The position numbers were made by a program, and so were the translations under genes. Of a stretch of DNA of 64,000 bases, positions 18,090-29,134 are shown piece by piece (position 1 is the first letter of the stretch; every line of letters starts with the position of its first letter). The notes beneath the pieces are model-generated. The model was not told the origin of the DNA and did not search any database. It was given only the letters and a program-made list of their open reading frames with translations. This stretch comes from Rhodobacterales bacterium (lineage in GTDB: Bacteria; Pseudomonadota; Alphaproteobacteria; Rhodobacterales; Rhodobacteraceae): assembly GCA_002746935.1 (NCBI GenBank), contig PDRW01000024.1, forward strand, positions 32,355 to 96,354. The letters run 5' to 3'.

Positions 18090-21000
18090 ATGGCCATGGA
18101 AAAAACCTTCAACGCCGCCGCTGCCGAGCCGCGCATATCGAAGAAATGGGAGGAGGCCCACGCCTTCCGCGCCGGCGCCAATGCCAGGCCCGGGGCCGGG
18201 AGCTTCACCATCATGATCCCGCCGCCCAACGTGACCGGCGCGCTGCATGTGGGCCATGCGTTCAACAACACGTTGCAGGACATTCTCGTGCGCTGGCACC
18301 GGATGCGCGGGTTCGACACCTTGTGGCAGCCGGGCCAGGACCATGCGGGCATCGCCACCCAGTTGCAGGTCGAGAAGATGCTCGCCGCCACCGGCCAGCC
18401 CTCGCGGCGCGAGCTCGGCCGCGCGGCCTTTCTTGCCAAGGTCTGGGAATGGAAGGCCGAGTACGGCGGCACCATCGTCGAGCAGCTGAAGCGTCTCGGG
18501 GCGTCATGCGACTGGGAGCGCAACGCCTTCACCATGGCCGGCGCCCCGGGCGACCCGCGCACGGGCCATGAAAACAGCGCCAATTTCCATGACGCGGTGA
18601 TCAAGGTCTTTGTCGACATGTATCACAAGGGGCTGATCTACCGCGGCAAACGGCTGGTCAACTGGGATCCGCATTTCGAAACCGCGATCTCCGACCTTGA
18701 GGTCGAGAATATCGAGGTCGCGGGCCATATGTGGCATTTCAAATATCCGCTCGCGGGCGGCGAGACCTATACCTATGTGGAGAAGGACGCAGACGGCAAC
18801 GTCACCTTCGAGGAGGAGCGCGATTATATCTCCATCGCCACCACCCGGCCCGAAACCATGCTCGGCGACGGCGCGGTGGCGGTGCACCCCTCGGATGAGC
18901 GCTATGCGCCGATCGTCGGCAAGCTCTGCGAGATCCCCGTGGGGCCGAAGGAACACCGCCGCTTCATCCCGATCATCACCGACGACTACCCCGACCCCGA
19001 TTTCGGCTCCGGCGCGGTCAAGATCACCGGGGCGCATGATTTCAACGACTACGCCGTCGCCCAGCGCGGCGGCATCCCGCTCTACCGGCTGATGGACTCT
19101 GCCGGCCGGATGCGCGCCGACGGGCTCTCTTACGGCGAATGCGCCAACCGGGCGCAGGAGATCGCCGCCGGCGCCGCCTTCACCGGCGAAGAGGTCGACA
19201 CGCTCAACCTCGTGCCCGACGATCTGCGCGGGCTCGACCGCTTCGAAGCCCGCGAAAAGGTGATCGACCAGATCACCGCCGAGGGGCTGGCGGTGATGCA
19301 TGTGGTCACCCGGGTCGACGCAGAGACCGGCGAGCAGGTCGAAAGCCTTGAGCCGCTGGTGGAAGACAAGCCGATCATGCAGCCCTTCGGCGACCGCTCC
19401 AAGGTCGTGGTCGAGCCGATGCTCACCGACCAGTGGTTCGTCGACGCCGAAAAGGTCGTGGGCCCGGCGCTGGAGGCGGTGCGCGACGGGCGCACGAAGA
19501 TCATCCCCGAGGCGGGCGAGAAGACCTATTACCACTGGCTGGAAAACATCGAGCCCTGGTGCATCTCGCGCCAGCTGTGGTGGGGGCACCGGATCCCGGT
19601 CTGGTATGGGCTTGATCTGTCGTATGAAAAACCCGTCGACCGGGATCGCGACGGCGAGATCGACCCGGTCGAGATCGCCCGGATGCTGCTCGACGGCATC
19701 GTCCATATGGGCGAGGTGCACCATTGCGGCGCCAGTTTCGAGGCGGTGAAGGACCGCTTCCTCGACGACAATGCCGACACCCCCGCCCCCATCGCCCATG
19801 CCCGCGTCACCGAGGTGGCCGACAAGAAGGCGGCCGAGGAGATGCTGGCCGAAACCCTGGCCCGATACGCCATCGACCAGGATCCGACGAAGCTCGTCTA
19901 CCCGGTCTGGCGCGACCCGGATGTGCTCGACACATGGTTTTCCTCCGGGCTCTGGCCGATCGGCACGCTGGGCTGGCCGGAAGAGACCGACGAGCTCGAA
20001 AAATACTTCCCCACCGATGTGCTCATCACCGGCTTCGACATCCTGTTCTTCTGGGTGGCGCGGATGATGATGATGCAGCTTGCGGTGGTCGGCGAGGTGC
20101 CCTTCCACACCGTCTATCTGCACCAGCTTGTCCGCGACGAGAAGGGCAAGAAGATGTCGAAGACCACCGGCAACGTCATCGACCCGCTTGAAATCATTGA
20201 CGAATACGGCGCCGACGCGCTCCGCTTTACAAGCGCTTCCATGGCCGCCATCGGCGGTGTGCTGAAGCTCTCCGAAGAGCGCATCAAGGGCTATCGCAAC
20301 TTCGGCACCAAGCTCTGGAACGCCGCGCGGTTTGCCGAGATGAACGCTTGCCACCCGGTGGAGGGCTTCGACCCGAAAGCCGTCAGCGCGACGGTCAACA
20401 AATGGATCGTCGGCGAGACCGGCCGGGTGCGCGAAGCGGTCGACGAGGCGATTGCCGCCTATCGCTTCAACGACGCGGCACATGCGCTCTACGCCTTCAC
20501 ATGGGGCAAGGTCTGCGACTGGTATGTGGAGTTTTCCAAGCCGCTGCTGGCCTCGGACGATTCCGCCATCGCCGCCGAAACCCGCGCCACCATGGGCTGG
20601 GTGATCGACCAGTGTCTGGTGCTGCTGCACCCGTTCATGCCCTTCATCACCGAGGAACTCTGGGGCGAGATCGCAAAGCGCGACCGGCTGCTCGCCCATG
20701 CCGACTGGCCGGGCTACGGCGCCGGTTTGCTCGACCCCGCCGCCGACCGCGAGATCAACTGGGTGATCCGTCTGATCGAGGACATCCGCTCGGCGCGGGC
20801 CCAGATGCATGTGCCCGCGGGGCTGAAGATCCCGATGATCCGCGCCGAAAGCGACGCGGCCGCCCGTGCCGCCTGGGAGACCAATGCGGCGCTGATCCAG
20901 CGCATGGCGCGGATCGACAGCCTCACCGACATGGCGGTTCTGCCCAAGGGCTGCATCACCCTCCCGGTCGAGGGGGCGACGTTCGCCCTGCCGCTGGCCG

Positions 21001-21218
21001 ACATCATCGACGTGGCCGAAGAAAAGGCGCGGCTGGAGAAATCGCTCGCCAAGCTCGGCAAGGAGATCAAGGGGCTGGAAGGCCGTCTGAAGAACCCGAA
21101 ATTCGCCGAGAACGCGCCGGAAGAGGTGGTCGAGGAGGCGCGGTCCAACCTCGCCCAGCGCGAGGGTGAGGCGGGCAAGCTCAGCGAGGCGCTGGCCCGG
21201 CTGGCGGAACTCGGCTGA
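18090..21218 (+). CDS. valS: Valine--tRNA ligase
   Basis: A class I aminoacyl-tRNA synthetase charging tRNA-Val, 1042 aa. The HIGH motif is HVGH at 53-56 after PPPNVTGAL; the KMSKS motif is KMSKT at 688-692 ([13 protein letters not shown]). Between them is the CP1 editing domain ([10 protein letters not shown]). The C-terminal coiled coil typical of ValRS is visible ([20 protein letters not shown]). The start is either this ATG or the one two codons later; the ribosome site is weak. Its length is above that of E. coli ValS, which is usual for alphaproteobacteria. Confidence 0.97.
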   Translation: MAMEKTFNAAAAEPRISKKWEEAHAFRAGANARPGAGSFTIMIPPPNVTGALHVGHAFNNTLQDILVRWHRMRGFDTLWQPGQDHAGIATQLQVEKMLAATGQPSRRELGRAAFLAKVWEWKAEYGGTIVEQLKRLGASCDWERNAFTMAGAPGDPRTGHENSANFHDAVIKVFVDMYHKGLIYRGKRLVNWDPHFETAISDLEVENIEVAGHMWHFKYPLAGGETYTYVEKDADGNVTFEEERDYISIATTRPETMLGDGAVAVHPSDERYAPIVGKLCEIPVGPKEHRRFIPIITDDYPDPDFGSGAVKITGAHDFNDYAVAQRGGIPLYRLMDSAGRMRADGLSYGECANRAQEIAAGAAFTGEEVDTLNLVPDDLRGLDRFEAREKVIDQITAEGLAVMHVVTRVDAETGEQVESLEPLVEDKPIMQPFGDRSKVVVEPMLTDQWFVDAEKVVGPALEAVRDGRTKIIPEAGEKTYYHWLENIEPWCISRQLWWGHRIPVWYGLDLSYEKPVDRDRDGEIDPVEIARMLLDGIVHMGEVHHCGASFEAVKDRFLDDNADTPAPIAHARVTEVADKKAAEEMLAETLARYAIDQDPTKLVYPVWRDPDVLDTWFSSGLWPIGTLGWPEETDELEKYFPTDVLITGFDILFFWVARMMMMQLAVVGEVPFHTVYLHQLVRDEKGKKMSKTTGNVIDPLEIIDEYGADALRFTSASMAAIGGVLKLSEERIKGYRNFGTKLWNAARFAEMNACHPVEGFDPKAVSATVNKWIVGETGRVREAVDEAIAAYRFNDAAHALYAFTWGKVCDWYVEFSKPLLASDDSAIAAETRATMGWVIDQCLVLLHPFMPFITEELWGEIAKRDRLLAHADWPGYGAGLLDPAADREINWVIRLIEDIRSARAQMHVPAGLKIPMIRAESDAAARAAWETNAALIQRMARIDSLTDMAVLPKGCITLPVEGATFALPLADIIDVAEEKARLEKSLAKLGKEIKGLEGRLKNPKFAENAPEEVVEEARSNLAQREGEAGKLSEALARLAELG

Positions 21219-21360
21219 AACCCGCGCGGAGGCCTGGCCAGATCCCTTTTGTGGGATCTGGCCCCCACAGCCGCGCCGCGCGTCCAGATCAACCGCGCCA
21301 GTCCGCGCGCCAAACGGACCATGCCCGGAGGCCCGCGCCAGGGAAATTGGCCCGCGCCCG

Positions 21361-21393
21361 GCCAGAATCCGGCCAGAATCCGGCCAGAATCCG
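21361..21393 (+). repeat. 11-bp tandem repeat, three copies
   Basis: GCCAGAATCCG repeated three times without interruption in the 249-bp gap between valS and the DUF1992 gene. The rest of that gap shows no gene. Confidence 0.8.
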
Positions 21394-21467
21394 CCATCCC
21401 CCGCCCCCTCGCGTGGAAATCCGGCCCTCGCGCCCCCATATTCTCTCCCGGGGGAAGGAGGTTCGCG

Positions 21468-21806
21468 ATGGATCTGAATTTCGCACGTCTCGCCGAACGC
21501 CGGTTGCTCGCCGCCCGCGCCGAGGGCAAGCTCTCGAACCTCGCGGGCGAAGGCAAGCCCCTGCCCGATCGCCTCGAACCGGTCGGTGTCGATCCGCTCG
21601 AAGCCCTGGGGTTCCGGATCATGCATGAAGCCGGGTTCGTGCCGCAGGAATTGCAACTCGGCCAGTTGCTGAAAGAAGCCAGGGCGGAGTGGGTGGCGGC
21701 CCGCGACCCGGCCGAGCGCGACCGGCTGATGGCCCGCATCGCCGATCTGGAAATGCGCCGCAACGTGGCGCGCGAGACCCGGCTGAATTTCCTGCGCCAC
21801 CATTGA
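21468..21806 (+). CDS. DUF1992 (DnaJ-related) protein
   Basis: A 112 aa protein of the DUF1992 family, sometimes labelled DnaJ homologue subfamily C member 28, though no J-domain is present. The recognisable core is ERRLLAARAEGKLSNLAGEGKPL, then a helical segment and a basic C-terminus. Function unknown. GGGGAAGGAGG lies 7 bases before the ATG at 21468 and settles the start, although the frame is open further upstream. Confidence 0.8.
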   Translation: MDLNFARLAERRLLAARAEGKLSNLAGEGKPLPDRLEPVGVDPLEALGFRIMHEAGFVPQELQLGQLLKEARAEWVAARDPAERDRLMARIADLEMRRNVARETRLNFLRHH

Positions 21807-21963
21807 GGCCGGGGCGCCGGTTTGCCCCGGCAAGCCGCGTCGGCTTTCACCGTGACCATGCGGCCCAAGCGCGGGCCTCTCGCCCCCGGCGGGGGGCGCT
21901 TGGCCGAAGTCCGGCACCCGTCCGCCCCTTGCCCCCCTCCCCGGCTTCGGCCATTCTCGCCCC

Positions 21964-23073
21964 ATGACCCAAGCCCCCCGCTACACCCCGCTCGCCGAAA
22001 GCCTGCCCGCCACCGTGCCCTTCGTCGGCCCCGAAACCCGGGAACGCACCCGGGGGCGGGCGTTCAGGGCCCGGCTCGGCGCCAATGAAAACGTCTTCGG
22101 CCCCTCGCCCCGGGCGATCTCTGCGATGGAGCGGGCCGCCGCCGAGACCTGGATGTATGCCGACCCGGAAAGCCACGATCTGCGCCACGCATTGGCGGCG
22201 CATCTGGGGGTGGGGCCAGAAAACGTCATCGTCGGCGAGGGGATCGACGGGCTGCTGGGCTCTCTTGTCCGGCTGATCGTGGCCCCCGGCGACGTGGTGG
22301 TGACCTCGGCCGGAGCCTATCCGACCTTCAACTATCATGTCGCGGGGTTCGGCGGGGTGCTGGAAACCGTGCCCTTCCGCGACGACCGCGAAGACCCCGA
22401 GGCGCTGGTGGCGCGCGCCGCCGAGCTGCGCCCGAAGCTGGTCTATATCGCCAATCCCGACAACCCGATGGGCACATGGCACGGGGCGGAGGCGATCCAC
22501 GCAATGCGCGACGCCCTGCCCGACGGCACGCTGCTGGTGCTTGACGAGGCCTATATCGAATTCGCCCCCGCGGGCACCGCACCTGAGATCGACCCTGATG
22601 ACCCCCGGGTGATCCGGTTCCGCACCTTCTCCAAGGCCTATGGCATGGCCGGGGCGCGGGTCGGATACGGGATCGGCGCGCCAGGGCTGATTGCGGCCTT
22701 CGACAAGGTGCGCAACCATTTCGGCATGGCGCGGATCAGCCAGGCCGGGGCGCTGGCGGCGCTGGCCGACGGGGCATGGCTTGCGGAGGTCACCGCAAAG
22801 GTGGCGCGGGCGCGGGCGCGGATCGGGGAGATCGCCGCGCAAAACGGGCTCACCGCCCTGCCGTCCGCCACCAATTTCGTCGCCGTCGATTGCGGCGCCG
22901 ACGGCGCCTTCGCGACCCGGGTGCTCGAAGCCCTTGACGCACGCGACATCTTTGTGCGCAAGCCCTTCGTGGCGCCGCAGGATCGCTGCATCCGGGTGTC
23001 GGCGGGCACCGAGGAAATGCTCGATCTCTTCGCCGCCGCCTTGCCGGAGGCGCTGGCCGAGGCGCGGGGGTAG
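21964..23073 (+). CDS. PLP-dependent aminotransferase, HisC-like
   Basis: A 369 aa class I/II fold-type I aminotransferase closest in look to histidinol-phosphate aminotransferase. The cofactor sites are ANENVFGPSP near residue 40, NPDNPMGTW near 163, DEAYIEF near 192 and the PLP Schiff-base Lys in TFSKAYGMAGARVGY near 222; a C-terminal Arg lies in CIRVSAGT. HisC-like paralogues may instead act on aromatic or other amino acids, and no other his genes are near. Downstream are a repeat relic, the tRNA and an IS remnant. Confidence 0.85.
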   Translation: MTQAPRYTPLAESLPATVPFVGPETRERTRGRAFRARLGANENVFGPSPRAISAMERAAAETWMYADPESHDLRHALAAHLGVGPENVIVGEGIDGLLGSLVRLIVAPGDVVVTSAGAYPTFNYHVAGFGGVLETVPFRDDREDPEALVARAAELRPKLVYIANPDNPMGTWHGAEAIHAMRDALPDGTLLVLDEAYIEFAPAGTAPEIDPDDPRVIRFRTFSKAYGMAGARVGYGIGAPGLIAAFDKVRNHFGMARISQAGALAALADGAWLAEVTAKVARARARIGEIAAQNGLTALPSATNFVAVDCGADGAFATRVLEALDARDIFVRKPFVAPQDRCIRVSAGTEEMLDLFAAALPEALAEARG

Positions 23074-23115
23074 AGCAGGCCTCACGTTCAATCGCATTCA
23101 CGCCACGCGCTCTGG

Positions 23116-23172
23116 CGTTTTGTCTTCGCATGTAGAAAGGCGCAAAGCCGGGGCCCACTTCTGCGCGGAAAC
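23116..23172 (+). repeat. Diverged copy of the 58-bp hairpin repeat
   Basis: Contains TTCGCATGTAGAAAGGCGCAAAGCCGG-like sequence followed by TTCTGCGCG, matching the order of blocks in the tandem array at 42252 (TCGCATGTCGGAAAGCGCAAACCGG and TTTTGCGCG) with several changes. Single copy, intergenic. Confidence 0.5.
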
Positions 23173-23337
23173 CTGTCTCTTCTGTCCGCTGCCACCCGGT
23201 CACCATCTGGTCGGGCAATCACCGGGGGCCATCCTGAAAGGGGCCCGCAGGACAGGGGCCTTCCTGGGCTCTGGCAGGTCTACGCGCCTCCTGATCCGCC
23301 TTGCCGGATACCGATTGTCGCCACATATCTGCAAGGC

Positions 23338-23411
23338 TGGAGCGGGTAGCGGGAATCGAACCCGCGCGTTCAGCTTGGGAAGCTGACAGGCTACCATTAC
23401 ATCATACCCGC
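23338..23411 (-). tRNA. tRNA-Gly (anticodon CCC)
   Basis: A 74-base tRNA with encoded CCA. The acceptor stem is GCGGGTA paired with TACCCGC. The anticodon loop is TTCCCAA, giving CCC, which reads GGG codons. The T-arm is CGCGGGTTCGATTCCCG. The 5' end is at 23411. An IS remnant begins about 190 bases away on its 5' side. Confidence 0.95.
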
Positions 23412-23740
23412 CTCGCGTGCAGAGGATGTAAGCGAGCCGGCTGGCGAGGTCAAGGCGGGTCCGGGCGAAGCCACGGCAATCGCTTGACCGGCCCGGGCCC
23501 GGCAGAGCACGCCAGGTGTGGCTTCCCCCTCCGGGCCAGGTTTCAAAGATGCAATGACATCCTGATCATCTGCGACGGGCAGCAATAATCGCCGCGACCG
23601 TGTCCCGGGTGGTGGTGCAGAAGGCTGCGGGCGGAGCCTTCGGCGTAGCGTAGCGCGCGGCCGGTGGTGATGCTGGCGGTCACCGTCGATCTTCGGAGAA
23701 GGTTCGGGTTGGACAGCTTGAACCGGGAACGGAGACGACG

Positions 23741-23782
23741 ATGACCGATGACCGATGACCGATGACCGATGACCGATGACCG
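23741..23782 (+). repeat. 7-bp tandem repeat carrying start codons
   Basis: ATGACCG repeated six times, running into ATGAGAG, exactly at the start of the broken transposase frame. Because 7 is not a multiple of 3, successive ATGs fall in different frames. Confidence 0.9.
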
Positions 23783-24179
23783 ATGAGAGAATGGCCTTGA
23801 TCGGGCTGATTGAACAGCAGGCCGACGGCGACCTCGTACGCGAGAGGCCGGCTTTGCAGCCGGGCGGATCATGGCGCCCGGGGTTGAGGGGCGGACCGGT
23901 GCCGCGCGCGGCAACGTCTTCGCCTGCATGGGCTTCCTGCGGGAACACTGGCCGCAGATCGCATTCACCAACCCGATCGAACGGGTGAACCGCGCGATCA
24001 CGCGGCGGGCCGACGTGATCGGGATCTTTCCAGACCACGGCGTCATCATCCGCCTTGTCGGCGCTCTGATGCTGGAGACCAACGACGATTGGACCGTCGC
24101 ACGACGGTCCATGGGCCTTGAAACCCTTGCCCGCGTCACCGACACGTCAATCGTCACGCTGCCCGCCATGGCGTCCTGA
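23776..24179 (+). pseudogene. IS256-family transposase, internal deletion and frameshift
   Basis: The N-terminal piece reads ERMALIGLIEQQADGDLVRE, the usual start of IS256-type transposases. It is followed directly, in another frame, by the C-terminal piece from about 23871: FLREHWPQIAFTNPIERVN, ITRRADVIGIFPD, IIRLVGALMLETNDDW. These correspond to the conserved NPLER-N, RRTDVVGIFPN and LVGA-LLEQNDEW blocks of the family. About 250 central residues, including the first two catalytic acidic residues, are missing, so it cannot be functional. Confidence 0.85.
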
Positions 24180-24413
24180 TCAGCTCCGCCCCTCTCCGAG
24201 GGTCGGCGCTCTTGCACCATCCGATGGGACACTACCGGTCCAGGCCATCGAGGTCTCCGTTCAGTCTAACAGACGAACAGAAGCACAACCTGCTGAACCC
24301 CCTCAATCAGTTTCAAATCGGGCTCTCAGATCAGATGCCAACGCTCGTCTGGTCGCCTGTCGAAGAACGCCGGACCGCCACCCGGCTTTGGCGACATGCT
24401 CCCACGACGGCCC

Positions 24414-27350
24414 TCAGTCCAAAGCGTCGTCGCAGCGCGCGCAGGTGCCCGGATGCGGATGGCCACCCACATCGGGCAGGATCTTCCAGCAGCGCTGGCA
24501 TTTTTCGCCCTCGGCCAGGGCGAAGGTCACCCCCACGCCCTCGGTCTCGGGCAGACGGAAGGCCTCCATCGGCATCGGATCGGAGGTGATCTGCACGTTC
24601 GAGGTGATGCAGACATCGGCGAAATCCACCGACCGCAACTGCCGTGCCAGCGCCCGGTCGCGCACATGCACCACCGGCGCCGCCTCCAGCGAAGCGCCGA
24701 TCACCTTTTCGCGCCGCTGGATCTCCAGCGCCGCCGTCACCACCCGGCGCACGGCGCGGATCCCGGCCCATTTCGCCGCCAGATCGTCGTCGCGCCAGGC
24801 CTCGGGCGTCTCGGGAAGGTCGGTGAGATGCACCGAGCTGTCTTCGCCCGGGAAGCGTTCGAGCCAGACCTCTTCCATGGTGAACACCAGAATCGGCGCG
24901 AGCCATGTGGTGAGCCGGTGGAACAGGATGTCGAGCACCGTCCGGGCCGAGCGCCGCGCGAGGCTGGTGGGCTGATCGCAATAGAGCGCGTCCTTGCGGA
25001 TGTCGAAATAGAAGCTCGACAGCTCCACCGTGGCGAAGTTGAACAGCGCCTGAAACGCGCCCTGGAAGTCGTATCCGTCGAACCCCTCGCGCAGCTGTCC
25101 GTCAAGCTCGCTCAGCCGGTGCAGCACCCAGCGTTCGAGTTCCGGCATCTCCGCCGGATCGACCGCCTCTGCCGGGTCATAGCCGGTCAGGTTGCCGAGG
25201 ATGAAGCGCATGGTGTTGCGCAGGCGGCGGTAGCTGTCGGCCACGCCTTTCAGGATCTCCGGGCCGATGCGCAGATCAGCGGTGTAATCCGACTGCGCCA
25301 CCCAGAGGCGCAGAATATCGGCGCCATATTGCCGGGTCACATCCTCCGGCGCGACGGTATTGCCCAGCGACTTGGACATTTTCATGCCCTTCTCGTCGAG
25401 GGTAAACCCATGGGTCAGCACCCCGCGATAGGGCGCCCGGCCGGTGGTGCCGCAGGCCTGAAGCAGCGAGGAGTGGAACCAGCCGCGGTGCTGGTCGGTG
25501 CCTTCGAGATAGAGATCGGCGATGCCGTCGGGCACCCCGTCGGGCCGGTCGCGCAGGACGAAAGCATGGGTGGAGCCTGAGTCAAACCAGACGTCGAGCA
25601 CGTCGAACACCTGGGCATAGGCCTCCGGGTCGACGATGCCGCCCAGCACCCGCGCCTTGAAGCCCTCTTCATACCAAGTATCGGCCCCGCCGGCCTCGAA
25701 TTCGGCCACGATCCGCGCGTTGACCTCTTCGTTGCGCAGCAGGAAATCCGCGTCGGTCGGCAGCGCGCCCTTTTTGGTGAAACAGGTGAGCGGCACCCCC
25801 CAGGCGCGCTGGCGCGACAGCACCCAGTCGGGCCGCGCGGCGATCATCGCATGCAGGCGGTTCTGGCCCTTGGCGGGGGTGAAGGTCACCAGATGTTCGA
25901 TCGACGACAGCGCCCGGGCGCGGATGGTCTCGCCCTGAGCGTCCATCCCGTCGCCGAGCGGCGCGTCGATGGCAACGAACCATTGCGCCGTGTTGCGATA
26001 GATCAGCGGCGCCTTGGAGCGCCAGCTATGGGGATAGGAATGGGTCAGCCGTCCACGCGCGATCAGCGCGCCGGTCTCCACCAGCTTGTCGATCACCGCC
26101 TTGTTGGCGTTGCCGTCCTTGCCGTTGGGTTTGACGATCACCTCACCGCCGAAGACCGGCAGGTTGGGCCGGAAGGAGCCGTCTTCGAGCACGTTATGGG
26201 TCATCACCAGCCCGTATTTCAGGCCGATCTGGTAATCGTCTTCGCCGTGGCTGGGCGCGGTATGGACAAAGCCGGTGCCGGCGTCGTCGGTCACATGGTC
26301 GCCCGCGAGCAGCGGGATGTCGTAGTCCCATTCGCCCTCGCCGCCCTCGAGCCCGCGGAACGGATGGGCACAGGTGAGCGCGTCGATCTCGGCCGCGCTC
26401 ACGCCGCGCAGCCTCGTGTATTGCGAATTGTCGACCCGCGCGGCCCCCAGCACGTCTTCGGCCAGCTCGTCGGCGAGCAGATAGAGATCGCCCACCTTCG
26501 CCCAGCATTCGTCGGGCGTGGCATCGACCCGGTAAAGACCATAGGAGATTTCCGGGTTGTAGCACACTGCGCGGTTCTGCGGGATGGTCCAGGGGGTGGT
26601 GGTCCAGATCACCACCTGCGCGCCCGTCAGATCACCCGTCGCCCCCGCGACCACCGGGAATTTCACCGTGATCGTATGCGACTTGTGGTCGTGATACTCC
26701 ACCTCCGCCTCGGCCAGCGCGGTCTTTTCGACCGGCGACCACATCACCGGCTTGGAACCCTGATAGAGCGACCCGTTCATCAGGAACTTCATGAAATCCT
26801 CGGCGATCACCGCCTCGGCATGGTAATTCATGGTGAGATAGGGCTCGTCCCAATTGCCATAGACCCCGAGCCGCTTGAACTCGCGCCGCTGCACGTCGAT
26901 CCAGCTTTCGGCGAATTTGCGGCATTCGCGGCGGAAGTCGATCACCGGCACGGCGTCCTTGTCGCGGCCCTTGGCGCGGTATTGCTCCTCGATCTTCCAT
27001 TCGATCGGCAGCCCGTGGCAATCCCAGCCGGGCACATAGCGCGCGTCCTTGCCCATCATCTGCTGAGACCGCACGATCATGTCCTTGAGGATCTTGTTGA
27101 GCGCGTGGCCGATATGCAGATGGCCGTTGGCATAGGGCGGGCCGTCATGGAGGATGAAAGGGGCGCGGCCTTCGGCGGCACCCTTCTCGCGCAGCCTGTC
27201 ATAGATGCCGATCTTCTCCCAGCGCGCGAGCCAGCCGGGCTCGCGTTTGGGGAGGCCGGCGCGCATCGGGAAGTCGGTCTTCGGCAGGTTCAGCGTGTCT
27301 TTGTAGTCGGGTGTCTGGTCGGCGTTATGGTCGGGTGTGTCGGCGCACAT
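24414..27350 (-). CDS. ileS: Isoleucine--tRNA ligase
   Basis: A class I synthetase charging tRNA-Ile, 978 aa from the ATG at 27350. HIGH is HLHIGH at 77-82 after PPYANG; KMSKS is intact at 657-661 ([10 protein letters not shown]). The C-terminal zinc finger has CQRCWK and CARCDD, typical of the bacterial type and placed at the very end. An open frame runs 50 codons further upstream, but MCADTPDHN is the more natural start, with AAGGACG upstream. It ends 182 bases from the IS remnant. Confidence 0.96.
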   Translation of the reverse strand: MCADTPDHNADQTPDYKDTLNLPKTDFPMRAGLPKREPGWLARWEKIGIYDRLREKGAAEGRAPFILHDGPPYANGHLHIGHALNKILKDMIVRSQQMMGKDARYVPGWDCHGLPIEWKIEEQYRAKGRDKDAVPVIDFRRECRKFAESWIDVQRREFKRLGVYGNWDEPYLTMNYHAEAVIAEDFMKFLMNGSLYQGSKPVMWSPVEKTALAEAEVEYHDHKSHTITVKFPVVAGATGDLTGAQVVIWTTTPWTIPQNRAVCYNPEISYGLYRVDATPDECWAKVGDLYLLADELAEDVLGAARVDNSQYTRLRGVSAAEIDALTCAHPFRGLEGGEGEWDYDIPLLAGDHVTDDAGTGFVHTAPSHGEDDYQIGLKYGLVMTHNVLEDGSFRPNLPVFGGEVIVKPNGKDGNANKAVIDKLVETGALIARGRLTHSYPHSWRSKAPLIYRNTAQWFVAIDAPLGDGMDAQGETIRARALSSIEHLVTFTPAKGQNRLHAMIAARPDWVLSRQRAWGVPLTCFTKKGALPTDADFLLRNEEVNARIVAEFEAGGADTWYEEGFKARVLGGIVDPEAYAQVFDVLDVWFDSGSTHAFVLRDRPDGVPDGIADLYLEGTDQHRGWFHSSLLQACGTTGRAPYRGVLTHGFTLDEKGMKMSKSLGNTVAPEDVTRQYGADILRLWVAQSDYTADLRIGPEILKGVADSYRRLRNTMRFILGNLTGYDPAEAVDPAEMPELERWVLHRLSELDGQLREGFDGYDFQGAFQALFNFATVELSSFYFDIRKDALYCDQPTSLARRSARTVLDILFHRLTTWLAPILVFTMEEVWLERFPGEDSSVHLTDLPETPEAWRDDDLAAKWAGIRAVRRVVTAALEIQRREKVIGASLEAAPVVHVRDRALARQLRSVDFADVCITSNVQITSDPMPMEAFRLPETEGVGVTFALAEGEKCQRCWKILPDVGGHPHPGTCARCDDALD

Positions 27351-27545
27351 TTCAGGCGTCCTTCGAATATGATCGGCGGTGTTCAGGAGGGGGGCGGCGC
27401 GGCATTCATACGCCTTGGCCCGGCGGCTCGGTTTCAGAGCGCCGGGTTGGTAATTCGTATGATCCGATTGTGTTGCATGGGGGGCATATAGCGCCCTCAC
27501 GGGGAAGGGTAAAGCGGGGGGTAAAGCGGAAGAAAAAGCCCCGGG

Positions 27546-28664
27546 TCATCGCCCGGAATGGCCCTCGGGCGGCGCCCCTGCCCCGTTTCCGGCCCCGTCC
27601 CCCGCCCCGTCACTGTCGAACACCCCGGTGAGCGCCCGTTTCACCAGCCCGGTGACCGAGGGCCGCGTGGCGCGCAGGAACGGCACCGGACGGCAGACCT
27701 CCATCGCCGCAACACCAACCCGGGCGGTGAGCGCGCCATTGACCACGCCCTCGCCGATTCGCCGCGACAGCTTGGCGAGCACCTGCCCCCCCGCAAGCGA
27801 GCCGATCAGATCGTCGCCCACCGCCACCGCGCCGGTGGCCACCAGATGGGTCATCACCGCGCGGGTCAGCCGGAGCGAGCCCAGCGCGCCCGCGCGCCCG
27901 CCATAGATCTCGGCGATCCGGCGGATCATGCGGATATTGGCGGTCAGCGCCGCCGCCACATCGGCCAGCGCCAGCGGCACGATCGCGGTGACCGTCGCCA
28001 CCTGCCGCGCGGCGGCCTCGATCTCGCGGGCGGCCAGCGCGTCGAGCGGCAGGATCAGCTCCGCTTCCGCCAGCCCGATCAGCCCGTCGGCGTCGAATTG
28101 CTCGGCCTCGCGCACCTCCAGTCGCTCAAGGCCCCAAGCGCATTCGGCGCGGCCCCGGTAGAGCCGCTTGAGCCGGATCACCGCCTCGCGGGCCCCGGCA
28201 AGATCGTCGCGCGCCACCGCCTCCGCGGTCGCCGCATGGAGCCCGTCCACCCGGCGCAGCCGCGCGAAAGCCGCGGCCTCGCGCAGGCCGATGATCAGCA
28301 GCACCGCCACGAAAGCCGCCACCAGCAGGCTGGCGGTGAGGCCAAGGAGCGGCTGGCGCTCCATCAGACCGGTGACGAATTGCCACGCCGCCACCGAAGC
28401 CCAGAAGCTCACCAGCGCCAGCGCCAGCCCCCAGAACCAGCGCCCGAGCCGCGAGGGCTTACGGGCGGCGAGCCCGGCCACGGCCTGCATCGCCCGCGCC
28501 TCGGGCAGCACCGGCCCCGGATCGGGCACCGGCGGCGCGGTGGCGGGGGTCTCGTCGGCCGGCTCCCCGACCTCGATCAGCACCGGCCCGTTTCTGAAGC
28601 CGTCCTTGTGGCCGTTCTTGGGGCCACCTTGGGGGCCACCCTTGCGTTCGCCGCGTTCGGTCAT
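27546..28664 (-). CDS. YcjF-like membrane protein (TIGR01620/UPF0283)
   Basis: A 372 aa protein. The N-terminal 65 residues are Gly/Pro-rich and disordered. Two membrane spans follow (about 72-95 and 103-126), and then a cytoplasmic domain ending in the DUF697-like helical region (LATGAVAVGDDLI, LAKLSRRIGEGVVNGALTARVG). This is the YcjF family of unknown role, associated in gammaproteobacteria with YcjX and envelope stress. The gene overlaps the GNAT gene by four bases, making a ycjX-GNAT-ycjF operon. Confidence 0.88.
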   Translation of the reverse strand: MTERGERKGGPQGGPKNGHKDGFRNGPVLIEVGEPADETPATAPPVPDPGPVLPEARAMQAVAGLAARKPSRLGRWFWGLALALVSFWASVAAWQFVTGLMERQPLLGLTASLLVAAFVAVLLIIGLREAAAFARLRRVDGLHAATAEAVARDDLAGAREAVIRLKRLYRGRAECAWGLERLEVREAEQFDADGLIGLAEAELILPLDALAAREIEAAARQVATVTAIVPLALADVAAALTANIRMIRRIAEIYGGRAGALGSLRLTRAVMTHLVATGAVAVGDDLIGSLAGGQVLAKLSRRIGEGVVNGALTARVGVAAMEVCRPVPFLRATRPSVTGLVKRALTGVFDSDGAGDGAGNGAGAPPEGHSGR

Positions 28665-29134
28665 TTTCTGCGCTCCCAGACAAAGCGGATATCGGGCAGT
28701 TTCTCGTCATTGCCCGCACCGCCGGTGCGGTGGTGTTCATGGAAGCCCTGGGCTTCGTAGAAGGCCCGCGCGGGGTGGTTGAACTGGAAGGTCCAGAGCG
28801 CGAGCCTGTCCTGCCGCCGTCTGGCGCGCGCCAGCAACGCCGTGCCCACCCCCTGCCCGCGCGCCTCGCGCGCCACATGGAGCGCCACCACCTCGGCGCC
28901 GTCGCGGGCGAGAAACCCCACGACCCGCCCCTGAAGCCGCGCCACGCTGACCCAGCCGCGCGCCACCAGATCGGCGGCAAAGGCCTGCTCCTGTTCGCGG
29001 GTGTGGATCCGGGGCATCCAGTCGGTCTCGTCGATCCAGTCGGACAGGATCGCGCCGATGGCCTCTGCATCATCCGGTTTTGCCTTGGCGATCAACAGCT
29101 TCGAGCGGATAATTCGGTGACGCAGAAAACTCAC
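28661..29134 (-). CDS. GNAT family N-acetyltransferase
   Basis: A 157 aa acetyltransferase that would transfer acetyl from acetyl-CoA. Motif A, with the CoA pyrophosphate-binding loop, is [18 protein letters not shown] (near residues 85-102), followed by [16 protein letters not shown], the C-terminal motif. Substrate unknown. Both ends overlap neighbours by ATGA (four bases with ycjX and with ycjF), so it is translated as part of that operon and is probably linked to its function. Confidence 0.88.
   Translation of the reverse strand: MSFLRHRIIRSKLLIAKAKPDDAEAIGAILSDWIDETDWMPRIHTREQEQAFAADLVARGWVSVARLQGRVVGFLARDGAEVVALHVAREARGQGVGTALLARARRRQDRLALWTFQFNHPARAFYEAQGFHEHHRTGGAGNDEKLPDIRFVWERRK

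Larger units (their letters stand above)
23600..24232. mobile_element. Decayed IS256-family insertion sequence
   Basis: About 633 bases bounded by imperfect 24-bp inverted repeats, left 23600-23623 (GTGTCCC...GGTGCA) and right 24209-24232, with 17 of 24 positions matching. Inside are the start and the end of an IS256-type transposase; the middle is missing (intact elements are about 1.3 kb). No target duplication is evident in the flanks. It lies between a tRNA gene and the ileS 3' end. Confidence 0.75.

Noticed and set aside
18504-21965. Open frame of over 1100 codons antisense to valS
   Set aside because: High GC leaves the antisense frames free of stops. The sense strand carries full ValS motifs, and the antisense reading is Gly/His/Arg/Asp-rich with no domain.
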